A stretch of 32,560 nt of DNA from Micrococcales bacterium UBA7469 (GCA_002479805.1 DLPB01000023.1:1-32560), one strand, 5' to 3'. Positions 22,886 through 31,213 are shown, numbered from the stretch's first letter. Notes: generated from the sequence alone by a model not told the origin. A program made the numbers and translations.

Positions 22886-23915
22886 CGATCTTCTGGGTCT
22901 GATTTGGCTGGTTGTGCTTTTGGCATCTAATGCCTTCTTCGTGGGCAGTGAGTTTGCGGTTATCTCGGCACGACGTGCCCAGATTGAGCCCAAGGCAGAA
23001 GCTGGAAACGCGGCCGCCAAAATCACGCTGCGCGCCATGGAGAAGGTTTCCCTGATGCTGGCCACTGCGCAGCTGGGTATTACGGTTTCCTCGCTGCTGA
23101 TTCTTTTGATTGCCGAGCCTTCGATCCACCACCTGCTTGAGGTGCCGCTGAAGGCAATTGGTATTCCGTATGACCTCACCTACGTCATTTCCTTCAGCAT
23201 TGCACTGCTTTTAGTCACCTACCTGCACGTCGTGCTGGGTGAAATGCTGCCGAAGAACATAGCGATATCTATCCCGGATCGAGCAGCCCTGGTGCTGGCA
23301 CCAATGCTTTACTTCGTGGCAGGTCTGGTAAGCCCAATTGTGAAGAGCATGAATGCAATTTCCAACGGCATCCTGCGACTTTTCAGGTTTACTCCGCGCA
23401 ATGAGGCAGACAATGCCTACACCCTCGATGAGGTTGAAAACATTGTCAACGAATCCGCTCGCCACGGCACCTTAGAGGATGACTCCGGCACGATTCTCAA
23501 GGCCTTTGAATTCACCGAAAAAAAGGTGTCTGACGTTGCGGTTCCGGTCGAGCAAATCATTTCGCTCAGCACCAACTCCACCGCAAAGGATCTGCAGATC
23601 GCAGTGGGTGAGCATGGTTTCTCGAGGTATCCGGTGCTGGGTGCATCTGGCGATATCGTTGGCTATTGGCACATCAAGGACGCACTTGCCGCCAATGAGG
23701 AAGACATGGCGCAGCAGCTTCCTGCCAAGCGCCTGCGCCCGATGATTTCTATCCCAGAGACCTCTGAATTGGAGGATGCGCTCGCTCAAATGCGTCGCTC
23801 CGGTGCTCACATTGCGCGCAGCTTCTCTGCCGATGGCACCATCGTGGGCTGCCTGTTCCTAGAGGACATTATCGAGGAATTGGTCGGCGAGATCGAGGAC
23901 GCAACTAGGCGCTAG
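22878..23915 (+). CDS. CNNM-family membrane protein with CBS pair, second of two, short form
   Basis: A 345-residue paralogue of the gene before it. It has the CNNM/DUF21 domain (1 to about 180, FVGSEFAVISARRAQIEPKAE) and CBS pair (about 195-340), and stops after FLEDIIEELVGEIEDATRR. It therefore lacks the C-terminal CorC_HlyC domain of its neighbour. The paired long and short arrangement suggests a heteromer, with shared substrate (probably Mg2+ or related divalent ions). The ATG at 22878 overlaps the upstream stop (ATGAATAA) and has GAGGTGGA upstream. The longer frame from 22857 is less likely. Its end overlaps the convergent oxidoreductase gene by 11 bp. Confidence 0.88.
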   Translation: MNNDLLGLIWLVVLLASNAFFVGSEFAVISARRAQIEPKAEAGNAAAKITLRAMEKVSLMLATAQLGITVSSLLILLIAEPSIHHLLEVPLKAIGIPYDLTYVISFSIALLLVTYLHVVLGEMLPKNIAISIPDRAALVLAPMLYFVAGLVSPIVKSMNAISNGILRLFRFTPRNEADNAYTLDEVENIVNESARHGTLEDDSGTILKAFEFTEKKVSDVAVPVEQIISLSTNSTAKDLQIAVGEHGFSRYPVLGASGDIVGYWHIKDALAANEEDMAQQLPAKRLRPMISIPETSELEDALAQMRRSGAHIARSFSADGTIVGCLFLEDIIEELVGEIEDATRR

Positions 23916-24981
23916 GCCACTTGCCGCGCTCATACTGAACCGGCCAGGAGACTTCTTCGCCCAGTTCGTGCGCTGCCCTTAGCCCCATAAATGGATCGCG
24001 CAGAAACTGGCGTCCAACCATGATGACGTCTACTTCACCGCGCTGCAGAATCGCTTCGGCTTGCGCTGCGTTGGTGATCTGCCCCACTGCTGCCACGTCA
24101 CTTCCGGTGGCATTGCCGACCGACTCAGCCAAGTCAACTTGGTAACCCGGTCCGGTTGGGATCTTCACGCCGGTGACGATGCCGCCGGATGAAATATCAA
24201 ACAGGTCAGCTCCCAGCTCACTTGCCCAGCTGGCGACCTGATTGGTTTGCTGCTGGTCCCAGCCACCCTCGACATAGTCGGTCGCGCTGAAGCGAACCAT
24301 CAGCGGCACATCTTCACCGATTGCATTGCGAACCTGCTCAACAATTTGCAGCAGGAATCTGGCTCTATTTTCTAGGCTGCCACCATATTGATCCTCGCGC
24401 TGATTGCTAAGTGGGCTGAGGAATTGGTGCAGCAGATAACCGTGAGCTGCGTGAATCTCAAGGGCATCAAAACCTGCGTCTACGGACCTTTGAGCAGCCA
24501 GCACGAAGTCCGCAACTAACCCTGGAATCTCATCGGTTGCCAACATTCTTGGGGCGGCATATCCGGTGAAAGCCTCATCGGTTGCCGAATAGGTCTGCCA
24601 ACCACCTTGATCCAGCGGCACCGAGCCAGATCCGGATTGCATCCGGTAGGTGCTGGCCTTGCGCCCGGCGTGCGCGAGCTGGATGGCGGTTGCCGAACCC
24701 TGAGCGTGAATAAAGTCGTTCACCCGAAGCCAAGCCTTAGCTTGCTCATCCGACCAAATGCCTGGGCACCAAGGGGTGATTCGACCCGCTGGGTTGACTC
24801 CCGATGCCTCTGCCATCACAAGGCCCGCTCCACCATGGGCTCGAGCCCCCAGGTGAACCAGGTGGAAGTCGGAGACTACACCGTCTTGGTTCTCGCAGGA
24901 ATACATGCACATCGGCGATACCCACAACCGGTTCTTTACCGTGAGGTTTCGGATCGTTATTGGAGAGAAGAGTTTGCTCAT
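23905..24981 (-). CDS. Old yellow enzyme family NADPH:flavin oxidoreductase (YqjM-like)
   Basis: A 358-residue FMN-dependent ene-reductase of the YqjM/thermophilic-like class, reducing activated C=C bonds using NAD(P)H. Motifs: PITIRNLTVKNRLWVSPMCMYS with Cys25 (the YqjM redox-tuning cysteine), QLAHAGRKAS, EIHAAHGYLLHQFLSP (substrate His pair), SNQREDQYGGSLENRARF and VGRQFLRDP (FMN phosphate). The length fits the family. The ATG at 24981 overlaps the upstream MFS gene stop by 4 bp (ATGA), so the two are translationally coupled. The physiological substrate is unknown; detoxification of electrophiles is typical. Confidence 0.92.
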   Translation of the reverse strand: MSKLFSPITIRNLTVKNRLWVSPMCMYSCENQDGVVSDFHLVHLGARAHGGAGLVMAEASGVNPAGRITPWCPGIWSDEQAKAWLRVNDFIHAQGSATAIQLAHAGRKASTYRMQSGSGSVPLDQGGWQTYSATDEAFTGYAAPRMLATDEIPGLVADFVLAAQRSVDAGFDALEIHAAHGYLLHQFLSPLSNQREDQYGGSLENRARFLLQIVEQVRNAIGEDVPLMVRFSATDYVEGGWDQQQTNQVASWASELGADLFDISSGGIVTGVKIPTGPGYQVDLAESVGNATGSDVAAVGQITNAAQAEAILQRGEVDVIMVGRQFLRDPFMGLRAAHELGEEVSWPVQYERGKWPSA

Positions 24982-26141
24982 TTTGGAAGTTTCTGAAGTT
25001 GGGAGTAGCTAAGAACAATGAAGATACCAAGCACCGATCCCCAACCAATCGCAACATCAAGTGGCAGCGAGTGGGTCAACATTCCAATGATGGATGGACC
25101 CGCCAAACCTCCGATGTAGGTGATGCCAACCACCTTCGCCATGTTTCTGCCCGAGTGGGATGCTTCGCCAATCTCTCCGGCTTCGGCAAATAGCTGTGGC
25201 ACAACACCGGAAATACCTAGTCCTAGCAAGAACCAGAAGAAGAGCGAAACCTCAAAGTTAGGCGCAATTGCCTGCAAGCCAATCGCAATCGCGCTGAACA
25301 GCGATCCCCAGCGAATCACAAAACCTCGGCCGCGTATTTCTACGATCCGATCGATGAAGATTCGACCCAAAATCATTCCGATGTTGAAAGCCGCTAGCCC
25401 CCAGGCTGCGAGGGCCACCGATACGTTTTGAATGTCCTTGAGATAGAGCGCGGACCAGTCCTGAGCTACACCTTCGATAATCGCTCCGGAGGCGGCCATG
25501 AGGCCAGCCAAGATCACAAAGCCCAAAACTCGGCGGTTAGATTTGCTGGCTGCCTTATTGGCAACCTTGTCATCGCGATTCGCTACCGGCTCATTTGGCA
25601 GTAGCCAGCTGGCAATAGAGAAGCCGATAACCGAGAGCAGCGCTCCATAGACCGGCAAGGTTTGCGCCTGGGTGAAACCGGCTGCGATGGTGGCAAATCC
25701 GATTCCGGCACCCAGCAGTCCACCTACCGACCAAAACAAGTGGAAGAAGGTGAAGATTGCCTTCTTATTTGCTTTTTCAACCTGCAGTGCCGCGGCATTC
25801 ATCGGGACATCGATACCCGCAAGCCCAAATCCAATTCCCATGATTGAGAATCCGAGCATCCAGGGGCTGGTCGAGAATGCCGGACCGAGTAGCGATAGTC
25901 CCACAATCACACCGCCGATGCGGGTGGAGGTTTTTGCGCCGACGTGGTCGATCATCCAACCCGAGAACTGCATCGCGGCGTAACCGCCGATGCCGGAGAG
26001 CATCAGTAACAGACCCAAGGTTGAATACTCGACTCCGACGGTTTCCTGGATCAGTGGAATGTGCACTGCCCAGAGCGCAAGCGCTGAGCCACCGGAGAGA
26101 AAGAAGAACGAAACAGCAATTTTTGAGCGCAGTAGATTCAC
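24978..26141 (-). CDS. MFS transporter (YbjJ/fucose-permease-like)
   Basis: A 387-residue major facilitator with about 12 membrane segments. The N-terminus (FFFLSGGSALALWAVHIPLIQ) and GIGGYAAMQFSGWMIDHVGAK resemble the YbjJ-type branch related to fucose permeases. A polar loop (about 195-205, NRDDKVANKAASKSNRR) separates the halves. The substrate is unknown. The GTG start at 26139-26141 lies 9 bp after the metX stop. It has TAGGCT exactly 6 bp upstream, so it may use its own leaderless promoter as well as read-through from metX. It is coupled to the downstream ene-reductase by a 4-bp overlap. An efflux-plus-reductase detoxification pair is a possible reading. Confidence 0.88.
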   Translation of the reverse strand: MNLLRSKIAVSFFFLSGGSALALWAVHIPLIQETVGVEYSTLGLLLMLSGIGGYAAMQFSGWMIDHVGAKTSTRIGGVIVGLSLLGPAFSTSPWMLGFSIMGIGFGLAGIDVPMNAAALQVEKANKKAIFTFFHLFWSVGGLLGAGIGFATIAAGFTQAQTLPVYGALLSVIGFSIASWLLPNEPVANRDDKVANKAASKSNRRVLGFVILAGLMAASGAIIEGVAQDWSALYLKDIQNVSVALAAWGLAAFNIGMILGRIFIDRIVEIRGRGFVIRWGSLFSAIAIGLQAIAPNFEVSLFFWFLLGLGISGVVPQLFAEAGEIGEASHSGRNMAKVVGITYIGGLAGPSIIGMLTHSLPLDVAIGWGSVLGIFIVLSYSQLQKLPK

Positions 26142-26147
26142 GCTCTT

Positions 26148-26153
26148 AGCCTA
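26148..26153 (-). promoter_or_regulatory. Putative -10 box overlapping the metX stop codon
   Basis: TAGGCT on the minus strand begins with the metX TAG stop and ends 6 bp before the GTG of the MFS gene. This would allow independent, leaderless transcription of the MFS-reductase pair inside the met cluster. Confidence 0.35.
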
Positions 26154-27356
26154 GAGGGCTAAAAGACCTGCGAGCCTTTGGCCAACCTCTTCGATTTCAA
26201 TCAAAAATCCATCGTGACCAAATTCACTGTGAATCACCTGCAGTTCACCACCCAAGAGCTCGCCCGAGATGTGCTGGGCGATCAGCTGCTGGCCAGCAAG
26301 CGGAAATAGTCGATCTGAATCAATACCCAAAACCAAAGTCGGGCAGCTGATTTGAGAGAGCGCATCCTCAACCGACTTCCGACCGCGACCGATGTCGTGT
26401 GAATTCATCGCGGAGACCAATGTGATGTAGCTATTTGCATCAAAGCGGCGCACGAACTTGTTGCCGTGGAAATCAAGGTAACTCTCCACCGCATACTTGC
26501 CGTTTTCGGTTAGCGGACTGACCTTGGACTGCCAGCTTCTACCGAAGCGTTCGTTTAGTTCCTCGGGGGAGCGGTAATTCAAAAGTGCCATCCGGCGCGC
26601 AAGTGCTAAGCCCTTGTGAGGACCAAAGCCAGGCTTCGCGCCGTAATAGTTACCGTCGGCAAAATTACTATCCGATCGAATGGCCTCCAGCTGCACGGTG
26701 TTCAGTGCAATCTGATCTGCCGTAGAAAACGGCGGAGCTGCCAAGATAGCCAAACGCTGGGTGCTGCTTGGGTTTTCAATCACCATTTCAAGTGCGTGCA
26801 TGCCAGCCATCGAGCCGCCGATAATTGCAAACCACTTTTCTATTTCAAGCTGCTTGGCGATCTCTTCGAAAGCTCTGGCCTGATCTCTAATGGTGAGCTG
26901 TGGGAAGTTGGAGCCGTATTCGTTACCGCGGCTATTTAGCGAAGAGGGTCCAGTGGATCCCTGGCAGCCGCCGAGCACATTTGGGGTGATTACAAAGAAC
27001 TTGTCGGTATCGATCGCAAGCCCCGGACCGATAATCCCATTCCACCAACCAGCAGTTGGGTGAGCCCTTGATGAGTTTCCGATGGTGTGGCTGTCGCCGG
27101 TTAGCGCATGCAAAACCAAAATGGCGTTTGAGCGATCGGCGTTGAGTTCCCCCCAGCTTTCATAGGCCAACCTGGCCTTAGATAGCGTGGCACCAGATTC
27201 CAGGGCGAGATCAAAAACCTCGGTGAACTTGCGATCCCCGAGCGGGTCACCTGCCAGCCAAGCACCGGTGGCAGGGGGCCTTCCAACCAGCTGACGACGC
27301 TGCTCCTCGGAAATAAATTCCGAGGGAGCAGAGTCTTCAGAGATCTGGAAGTCCAT
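26151..27356 (-). CDS. metX: Homoserine O-acetyltransferase
   Basis: A 401-residue alpha/beta-hydrolase that acetylates homoserine for methionine synthesis, feeding MetY. Signatures: LHALTGDSH (83-90), PNVLGGCQGSTGPSSL, nucleophile Ser182 in IIGGSMAGMHALE, Asp346 or 348 in LGIDSDRLFP, and His381 in EFGHDGFLIE. Length and motif set fit MetX; the acetyl rather than succinyl donor is inferred from lineage. The ATG at 27354-27356 shares its last base with the metY stop, so the metY-metX pair is coupled. The N-terminal 25 residues before RPPATGAW are somewhat long and acidic. Confidence 0.95.
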   Translation of the reverse strand: MDFQISEDSAPSEFISEEQRRQLVGRPPATGAWLAGDPLGDRKFTEVFDLALESGATLSKARLAYESWGELNADRSNAILVLHALTGDSHTIGNSSRAHPTAGWWNGIIGPGLAIDTDKFFVITPNVLGGCQGSTGPSSLNSRGNEYGSNFPQLTIRDQARAFEEIAKQLEIEKWFAIIGGSMAGMHALEMVIENPSSTQRLAILAAPPFSTADQIALNTVQLEAIRSDSNFADGNYYGAKPGFGPHKGLALARRMALLNYRSPEELNERFGRSWQSKVSPLTENGKYAVESYLDFHGNKFVRRFDANSYITLVSAMNSHDIGRGRKSVEDALSQISCPTLVLGIDSDRLFPLAGQQLIAQHISGELLGGELQVIHSEFGHDGFLIEIEEVGQRLAGLLAL

Positions 27357-28651
27357 TATTTTGCCGAGGCAAAGCCCTTCTGCAGATCAGCGATGAGGTC
27401 CTCATAGGTCTCAAGGCCGATCGATAGTCGAACCAATCCAGGGGTCACACCGGTGGTGGCGAGATCCTTCTCGCTCAGCTGAGAGTGAGTAGTGGATGCC
27501 GGGTGGATTACCAGTGAGCGAACATCGCCAATGTTTGCCACGTGGCTAAATAGCTCTAGCGCATCCACAAACTTGATACCGGCTTCAACGCCACCGACGA
27601 TCTCGAAGGAGACGATCGCACCGGCACCCTTCGGGGCATACTTCTTCTGGGCTTCGTTGTAAGGTGATGAAGCAAGACCGGCGTAGTTCACGCTCTTTAC
27701 CTGCGGGTGCTGCTCCAACCACTGTGCAACCTTGGCAGCGTTGGAAACGTGACGCTCCATGCGAAGGCTGAGGGTTTCGATGCCCTGGATCAGTGAGAAT
27801 GCGGTGTCAGGGGAAACTGCCGCACCAATGTCGCGCAACAGCTGAACACGAGCCTTGATGATGTAGGCAATGCCATCGCCCAGTGCCTGGGTGTAAACCA
27901 CACCGTGGTAGCTAGGGTCTGGTTCGGTTAGCCCTGGGAACTTGTCGGACTTGGACCACTCGAACTTGCCACCGTCAACGATCGCACCAGCAACTACGGT
28001 GCCGTGGCCACCGAGGAACTTGGTTGCTGAGTGAACCACGATGTCTGCGCCGTGCTCAAGCGGCTTGATCAAAAACGGAGTGGCAACAGTGTTGTCCACG
28101 ATTAGCGGCACACCGTTGGCGTGAGCCACATCTGCCACCTTGCGAATGTCCAGGATGGAAACCTTCGGGTTACCAATGGTCTCAGCAAAGAACAGCTTGG
28201 TGTTTGGGCGAACCGCTGCCTGCCACTCGGCGGCATCATCCTGGTTCTCCACGAAGGTGACTTCGATGCCCAGCTTTGCCAGGGTGTACTTGAACAGGTT
28301 GTAGGTTCCGCCGTAAAGGGTGGATGAAGACACGATGTGGTCACCGGCCTGCGCAATGTTCAAAACAGCAAAGGTCTCTGCTGCCTGACCGGAGGACAGT
28401 AGCAGTGCGGCAGTGCCACCCTCCAGAGCTGCGATGCGCTTCTCGGCAACGTCCTGGGTTGGGTTCATGATGCGGGTGTAGATGTTTCCGAACTCGGCAA
28501 GCCCAAATAGGTTGCGCGCGTGCTCGGCAGAATTGAAGGTGTATGCGGTGGTCTTATAGATCGGTACCGCGCGGGCGTTGGTGGCTGGATCTGCGGTAGC
28601 GCCAGCGTGGATCTGAATGGTTTCAAATCCCCAGGAGGTTGAATCTGACAT
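27356..28651 (-). CDS. metY: O-acetylhomoserine aminocarboxypropyltransferase (sulfhydrylase)
   Basis: A 431-residue PLP enzyme of the Cys/Met metabolism family that makes homocysteine from O-acetylhomoserine and sulfide. Lys211 in VVHSATKFLGGHG binds PLP. YTRIMNPTQDVAEKRIAALEGG and the SSSTLYGGTYNLF region are typical, as is the end HPASTTHSQLSEKDLATTGVTPGLVRLSIGLE. The length of about 430 and the insert around 225-260 separate MetY from the shorter cystathionine synthases (about 390). The ATG at 28651 has TAAGGA seven bases upstream and a promoter about 35 bp further. It starts the metY-metX-(MFS-reductase) run. Confidence 0.96.
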   Translation of the reverse strand: MSDSTSWGFETIQIHAGATADPATNARAVPIYKTTAYTFNSAEHARNLFGLAEFGNIYTRIMNPTQDVAEKRIAALEGGTAALLLSSGQAAETFAVLNIAQAGDHIVSSSTLYGGTYNLFKYTLAKLGIEVTFVENQDDAAEWQAAVRPNTKLFFAETIGNPKVSILDIRKVADVAHANGVPLIVDNTVATPFLIKPLEHGADIVVHSATKFLGGHGTVVAGAIVDGGKFEWSKSDKFPGLTEPDPSYHGVVYTQALGDGIAYIIKARVQLLRDIGAAVSPDTAFSLIQGIETLSLRMERHVSNAAKVAQWLEQHPQVKSVNYAGLASSPYNEAQKKYAPKGAGAIVSFEIVGGVEAGIKFVDALELFSHVANIGDVRSLVIHPASTTHSQLSEKDLATTGVTPGLVRLSIGLETYEDLIADLQKGFASAK

Positions 28652-28685
28652 CGTGTAATCCTTAGGTTTTTTGGTTGGTAATCAA

Positions 28686-28714
28686 ACTATGGACGATTGC
28701 ACGACACTGGGCAA
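28686..28714 (-). promoter_or_regulatory. Putative metY promoter
   Basis: On the minus strand TTGCCC (28709-28714) and CATAGT (28686-28691) are 17 bp apart. The start would be near 28679, giving a leader of about 28 nt that carries TAAGGA. I see no SAM-riboswitch fold and no TAGAC-N6-GTCTA (McbR-type) operator in the 87-bp gap. Confidence 0.5.
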
Positions 28715-28738
28715 CCAGGGGTGTAACTAGAAGTAACT

Positions 28739-29935
28739 TTACCCGAGGTGGTCAAAGGCCAAGCCAGCCAAAATGCTCGAACAAAGCGGCAGTACCGAAT
28801 CATCAAACATTGCCTTGGCACTGTGATTTGTCGGGGCTGTTTCATGATTGATTTCAGGGGGACATGCTCCCACGAACACAAATGCCCCCGGCACCTCATG
28901 CACGATGGAGGCAAAGTCTTCACCACCGGCAATTGGCACCTGCATCGGGACGTAACCCTGTTCTCCAACTAATGCCTTGGCAACTTTTTCCACTCTGACA
29001 ACTGCAGCCGGGTCATTCATTAGCACTTTGGTAGCCCTGCCGAATTCAACCGTTGCGCTGAGCCCAAAACCCTCGGCAATCGAGTGAATTAGCTTTGGGG
29101 CTAACTCATGCAGCAGCTTGGTGTTCTTCTCCGAGAAGGTTCGAACCGTCGCACCGAAGCTGGCTTGATCGGCAATAACGTTTGTGGTGGCATCGTCACC
29201 CGCTCTAATCCAGCCGACATTTAGGATCACGGGGTCGAACTGGTCAAAGCGCTTGTTCAACATGTTTTGCAGCGCTGAGATTGCCTCGATCATTGGGGTG
29301 ACCGGATCTTTGGAAAGCCAAGGCATCGAACCGTGGCCTCCAGAACCGTGGAAGGTGACTTGCAGGTCGCCGGCGCTCGCCATCATCGGCCCAGGTTTCG
29401 AGGCAATTGCCCCAAGCGGCATCGAGGTAAACACGTGCAGGCCGTAGGCGGCAACTGGCCGCTCACCGCTTAGCTCGAGGAAACCCTCTTCGATCATGAC
29501 ATCGGCACCGTGGTGGCCTTCTTCACCTGGCTGGAACCAAATCACCACGGTTCCATTTAGCTTGTCCTTGTGAGTTGCCAGTAAGTGCGCTGCGCCTATG
29601 CCGGCTGCCATGTGGAGGTCGTGCCCGCAGGCGTGCATGAAGCCATTGGTGGATGCAAAATCCAGCCCGGTCTCCTCTTTTACCGACAGCGCATCCATGT
29701 CGGCACGCAGCAAAACGGTTGGCCCGGGGTTTGCTCCGCGAATCACCAAGCCGATTGAGTTGAGGTTTCTACCAAGGTGAATCTCGCCAAGTCCGTGAAT
29801 GGAGTCCAAGATGCGCTGCTGGGTCTTTGGCAGATTCAGCCCAAATTCCGGTATTTGATGCAGCTCGCGCCGAATGCCACTCAAGGTCTCTCGGTATTGG
29901 CTCGCTTCCTGAAGTAATTCGGCAGGACTTGGCAT
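28739..29935 (-). CDS. M20-family amidohydrolase (hippurate/N-acyl-amino-acid hydrolase type)
   Basis: A 398-residue di-metal amidohydrolase of the M20D subgroup, which removes acyl groups from N-acyl amino acids or related amides. Motifs: RADMDALSVKEETG, metal-binding ACGHDLHMA, WFQPGEEGHHGA (catalytic Glu pair), the dimerisation-lid HGSGGHGSMPWLSKDP, AGGEDFA and the late NHSAKAMFDD. Of two tandem ATGs I choose the second (29933-29935), which is five bases from AAGGAG; the first (29938) is only two bases away. Its stop is 87 bp upstream of metY on the same strand, so it may contribute read-through. The substrate is unknown. Confidence 0.9.
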   Translation of the reverse strand: MPSPAELLQEASQYRETLSGIRRELHQIPEFGLNLPKTQQRILDSIHGLGEIHLGRNLNSIGLVIRGANPGPTVLLRADMDALSVKEETGLDFASTNGFMHACGHDLHMAAGIGAAHLLATHKDKLNGTVVIWFQPGEEGHHGADVMIEEGFLELSGERPVAAYGLHVFTSMPLGAIASKPGPMMASAGDLQVTFHGSGGHGSMPWLSKDPVTPMIEAISALQNMLNKRFDQFDPVILNVGWIRAGDDATTNVIADQASFGATVRTFSEKNTKLLHELAPKLIHSIAEGFGLSATVEFGRATKVLMNDPAAVVRVEKVAKALVGEQGYVPMQVPIAGGEDFASIVHEVPGAFVFVGACPPEINHETAPTNHSAKAMFDDSVLPLCSSILAGLAFDHLG

Positions 29936-29974
29936 CATTGCTCCTTTTTATTAGCCATACCATCATGGCACTTT

Positions 29975-29980
29975 TACTAT
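29975..29980 (+). promoter_or_regulatory. Putative -10 box of a leaderless ung mRNA
   Basis: TACTAT ends exactly 6 bp before the ung GTG. The GGAGGA between them (29981-29986) touches the start codon and is too close to act as a normal Shine-Dalgarno site; it would not be in the transcript if transcription begins at the GTG. Confidence 0.5.
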
Positions 29981-29986
29981 GGAGGA

Positions 29987-30640
29987 GTGTTCGCATCGCA
30001 ACTTCACCCAATCTGGCGGGAGCTTCTCGCCGATCAGCTTGAATTGCTCAGCGAGATTGAAGCGCGAGTTTTGGCGGACCCAAATTCGATACCCGTCACC
30101 GAAAACATCCTGCGAGCATTTCGCTTGCCTCCGCAGGACTATCGGGTATTGATTGTTGGCCAGGATCCCTATCCAAATCCTGAGCACGCCATTGGCCTAA
30201 GTTTTGCAGTGCCCGAGGGCACTAAGCCATTGCCTCCCACCCTGAGCAATATCTTCAAGGAGCTCAGAAGCGACCTGGGGGAGCAAGTGGTTATGACTGG
30301 CGACATTACCCCCTGGTCTAAACGCGGGGTGATGCTACTAAACCGCCACCTCACCACCCAGGCGAATAACAGCGCCGGCCACCTTGATCTGGGTTGGGCA
30401 CAGTTCACGACGGCCGCGGTCACTGCGCTGCAGCAGGTGCTGGGTTCGAAGTTGGTTGCGATCTTGTGGGGCCAGCGCGCGATGGAACTCGCTCCAATCT
30501 TGAATCGGGCAACGATAATTTCCTCACCTCACCCGTCGCCACTTTCGAGCTACCGCGGCTTTTTTGGCTCCCGTCCGTTTTCTCGCTGTAACAATGCGCT
30601 TCTAGAGTTGGGGCTCAGCCCAATCGATTGGAGTGCCTAG
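29987..30640 (+). CDS. ung: Uracil-DNA glycosylase, family 1
   Basis: A 217-residue base-excision repair enzyme that removes uracil from DNA. Motif A is GQDPYPNPEHAIGLSFAV with catalytic Asp60; Asn120 in MLLNRHLT recognises uracil; motif B is HPSPLSSYRGFFGS with catalytic His182 and the DNA-wedge loop. The length matches compact family 1 enzymes. GTG at 29987 is the only in-frame start before the conserved region, and a TACTAT box lies 6 bp upstream. The GNAT gene begins directly after its stop with no gap. Confidence 0.95.
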   Translation: MFASQLHPIWRELLADQLELLSEIEARVLADPNSIPVTENILRAFRLPPQDYRVLIVGQDPYPNPEHAIGLSFAVPEGTKPLPPTLSNIFKELRSDLGEQVVMTGDITPWSKRGVMLLNRHLTTQANNSAGHLDLGWAQFTTAAVTALQQVLGSKLVAILWGQRAMELAPILNRATIISSPHPSPLSSYRGFFGSRPFSRCNNALLELGLSPIDWSA

Positions 30641-31213
30641 GTGGTGGATTCCGAAACCCGCTGGCGCATGGTGCGCAAGCTCAAGCAGCGCGGTGCTGAG
30701 CCAGAGCGCCCGGTGGCAATTCGAAACGCTAAACCCGAGGACCTGCCAGCCATCAAAGACCTCTACAACTACTTCATTCGCAACACCGTGGTCACCTTCG
30801 ATGACAAGCCGCTGGATTTGAACTACTGGCAGCAAAAACATGAGATGTTGACCAAATTTGATTTGCCGTTTTTAGTTTTGGTGCGAGGCGATATAGAGGT
30901 AATTGGTTTTGCGTTTGTGGCTCCTTGGCGCCAACGCAGTGGCTATCTCAAAATAGTTGAGAATTCGATTTATCTTTCGGCTCCGGCTACTGGCAAAAGA
31001 CTCGGCACCTTACTTTTGACCGAGCTGATCACTCGCTGCAAAGCAGTTGGCATCAAAGAGATCATTGCCGTGATTGCAGACCGCGGGGCGGATGCATCTA
31101 TACGGCTGCACACCAAACTCGGTTTTCAGGAGCAGGGGCACCTGGCAAAAGTGGGCACTCGATTTGGTAAGCCAATCGGTAGCTACTTGCTATCGCTAAA
31201 TCTCAATCGCTAG
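30641..31213 (+). CDS. GNAT-family N-acetyltransferase (phosphinothricin-acetyltransferase-like)
   Basis: A 190-residue acetyl-CoA-dependent N-acetyltransferase. After a basic N-terminal extension (about 1-24), the core has IRNAKPEDLPAIKDLYN, the NTVVTFDDKPLD segment typical of the Pat/YncA branch, ENSIYLSAPATGKRLGTLLL (motif A, acetyl-CoA-binding) and GADASIRLHTKLGFQEQGHLAKVGTRFGK (motif B). Relatives acetylate phosphinothricin, methionine sulfone or similar small amino acids; the true substrate here is unknown. The GTG begins directly after the ung stop (GTG repeats at 30641 and 30644), so it is translated by reinitiation. It overlaps the convergent regulator by 4 bp. Confidence 0.88.
   Translation: MVDSETRWRMVRKLKQRGAEPERPVAIRNAKPEDLPAIKDLYNYFIRNTVVTFDDKPLDLNYWQQKHEMLTKFDLPFLVLVRGDIEVIGFAFVAPWRQRSGYLKIVENSIYLSAPATGKRLGTLLLTELITRCKAVGIKEIIAVIADRGADASIRLHTKLGFQEQGHLAKVGTRFGKPIGSYLLSLNLNR

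Noticed and set aside
22670..23179. 169-codon minus-strand open frame across the CNNM gene junction
   Set aside because: It spans two well-supported plus-strand genes and has no domain or translation signal.
28652..28738. SAM riboswitch or McbR-type operator before metY
   Set aside because: The 87-bp gap is too short for a typical SAM-I aptamer, shows no matching stems, and has no TAGAC-N6-GTCTA palindrome.
29981..29986. GGAGGA as the ung ribosome-binding site
   Set aside because: It abuts the GTG with no spacer, too close for normal pairing; the TACTAT box 6 bp upstream explains the start better.
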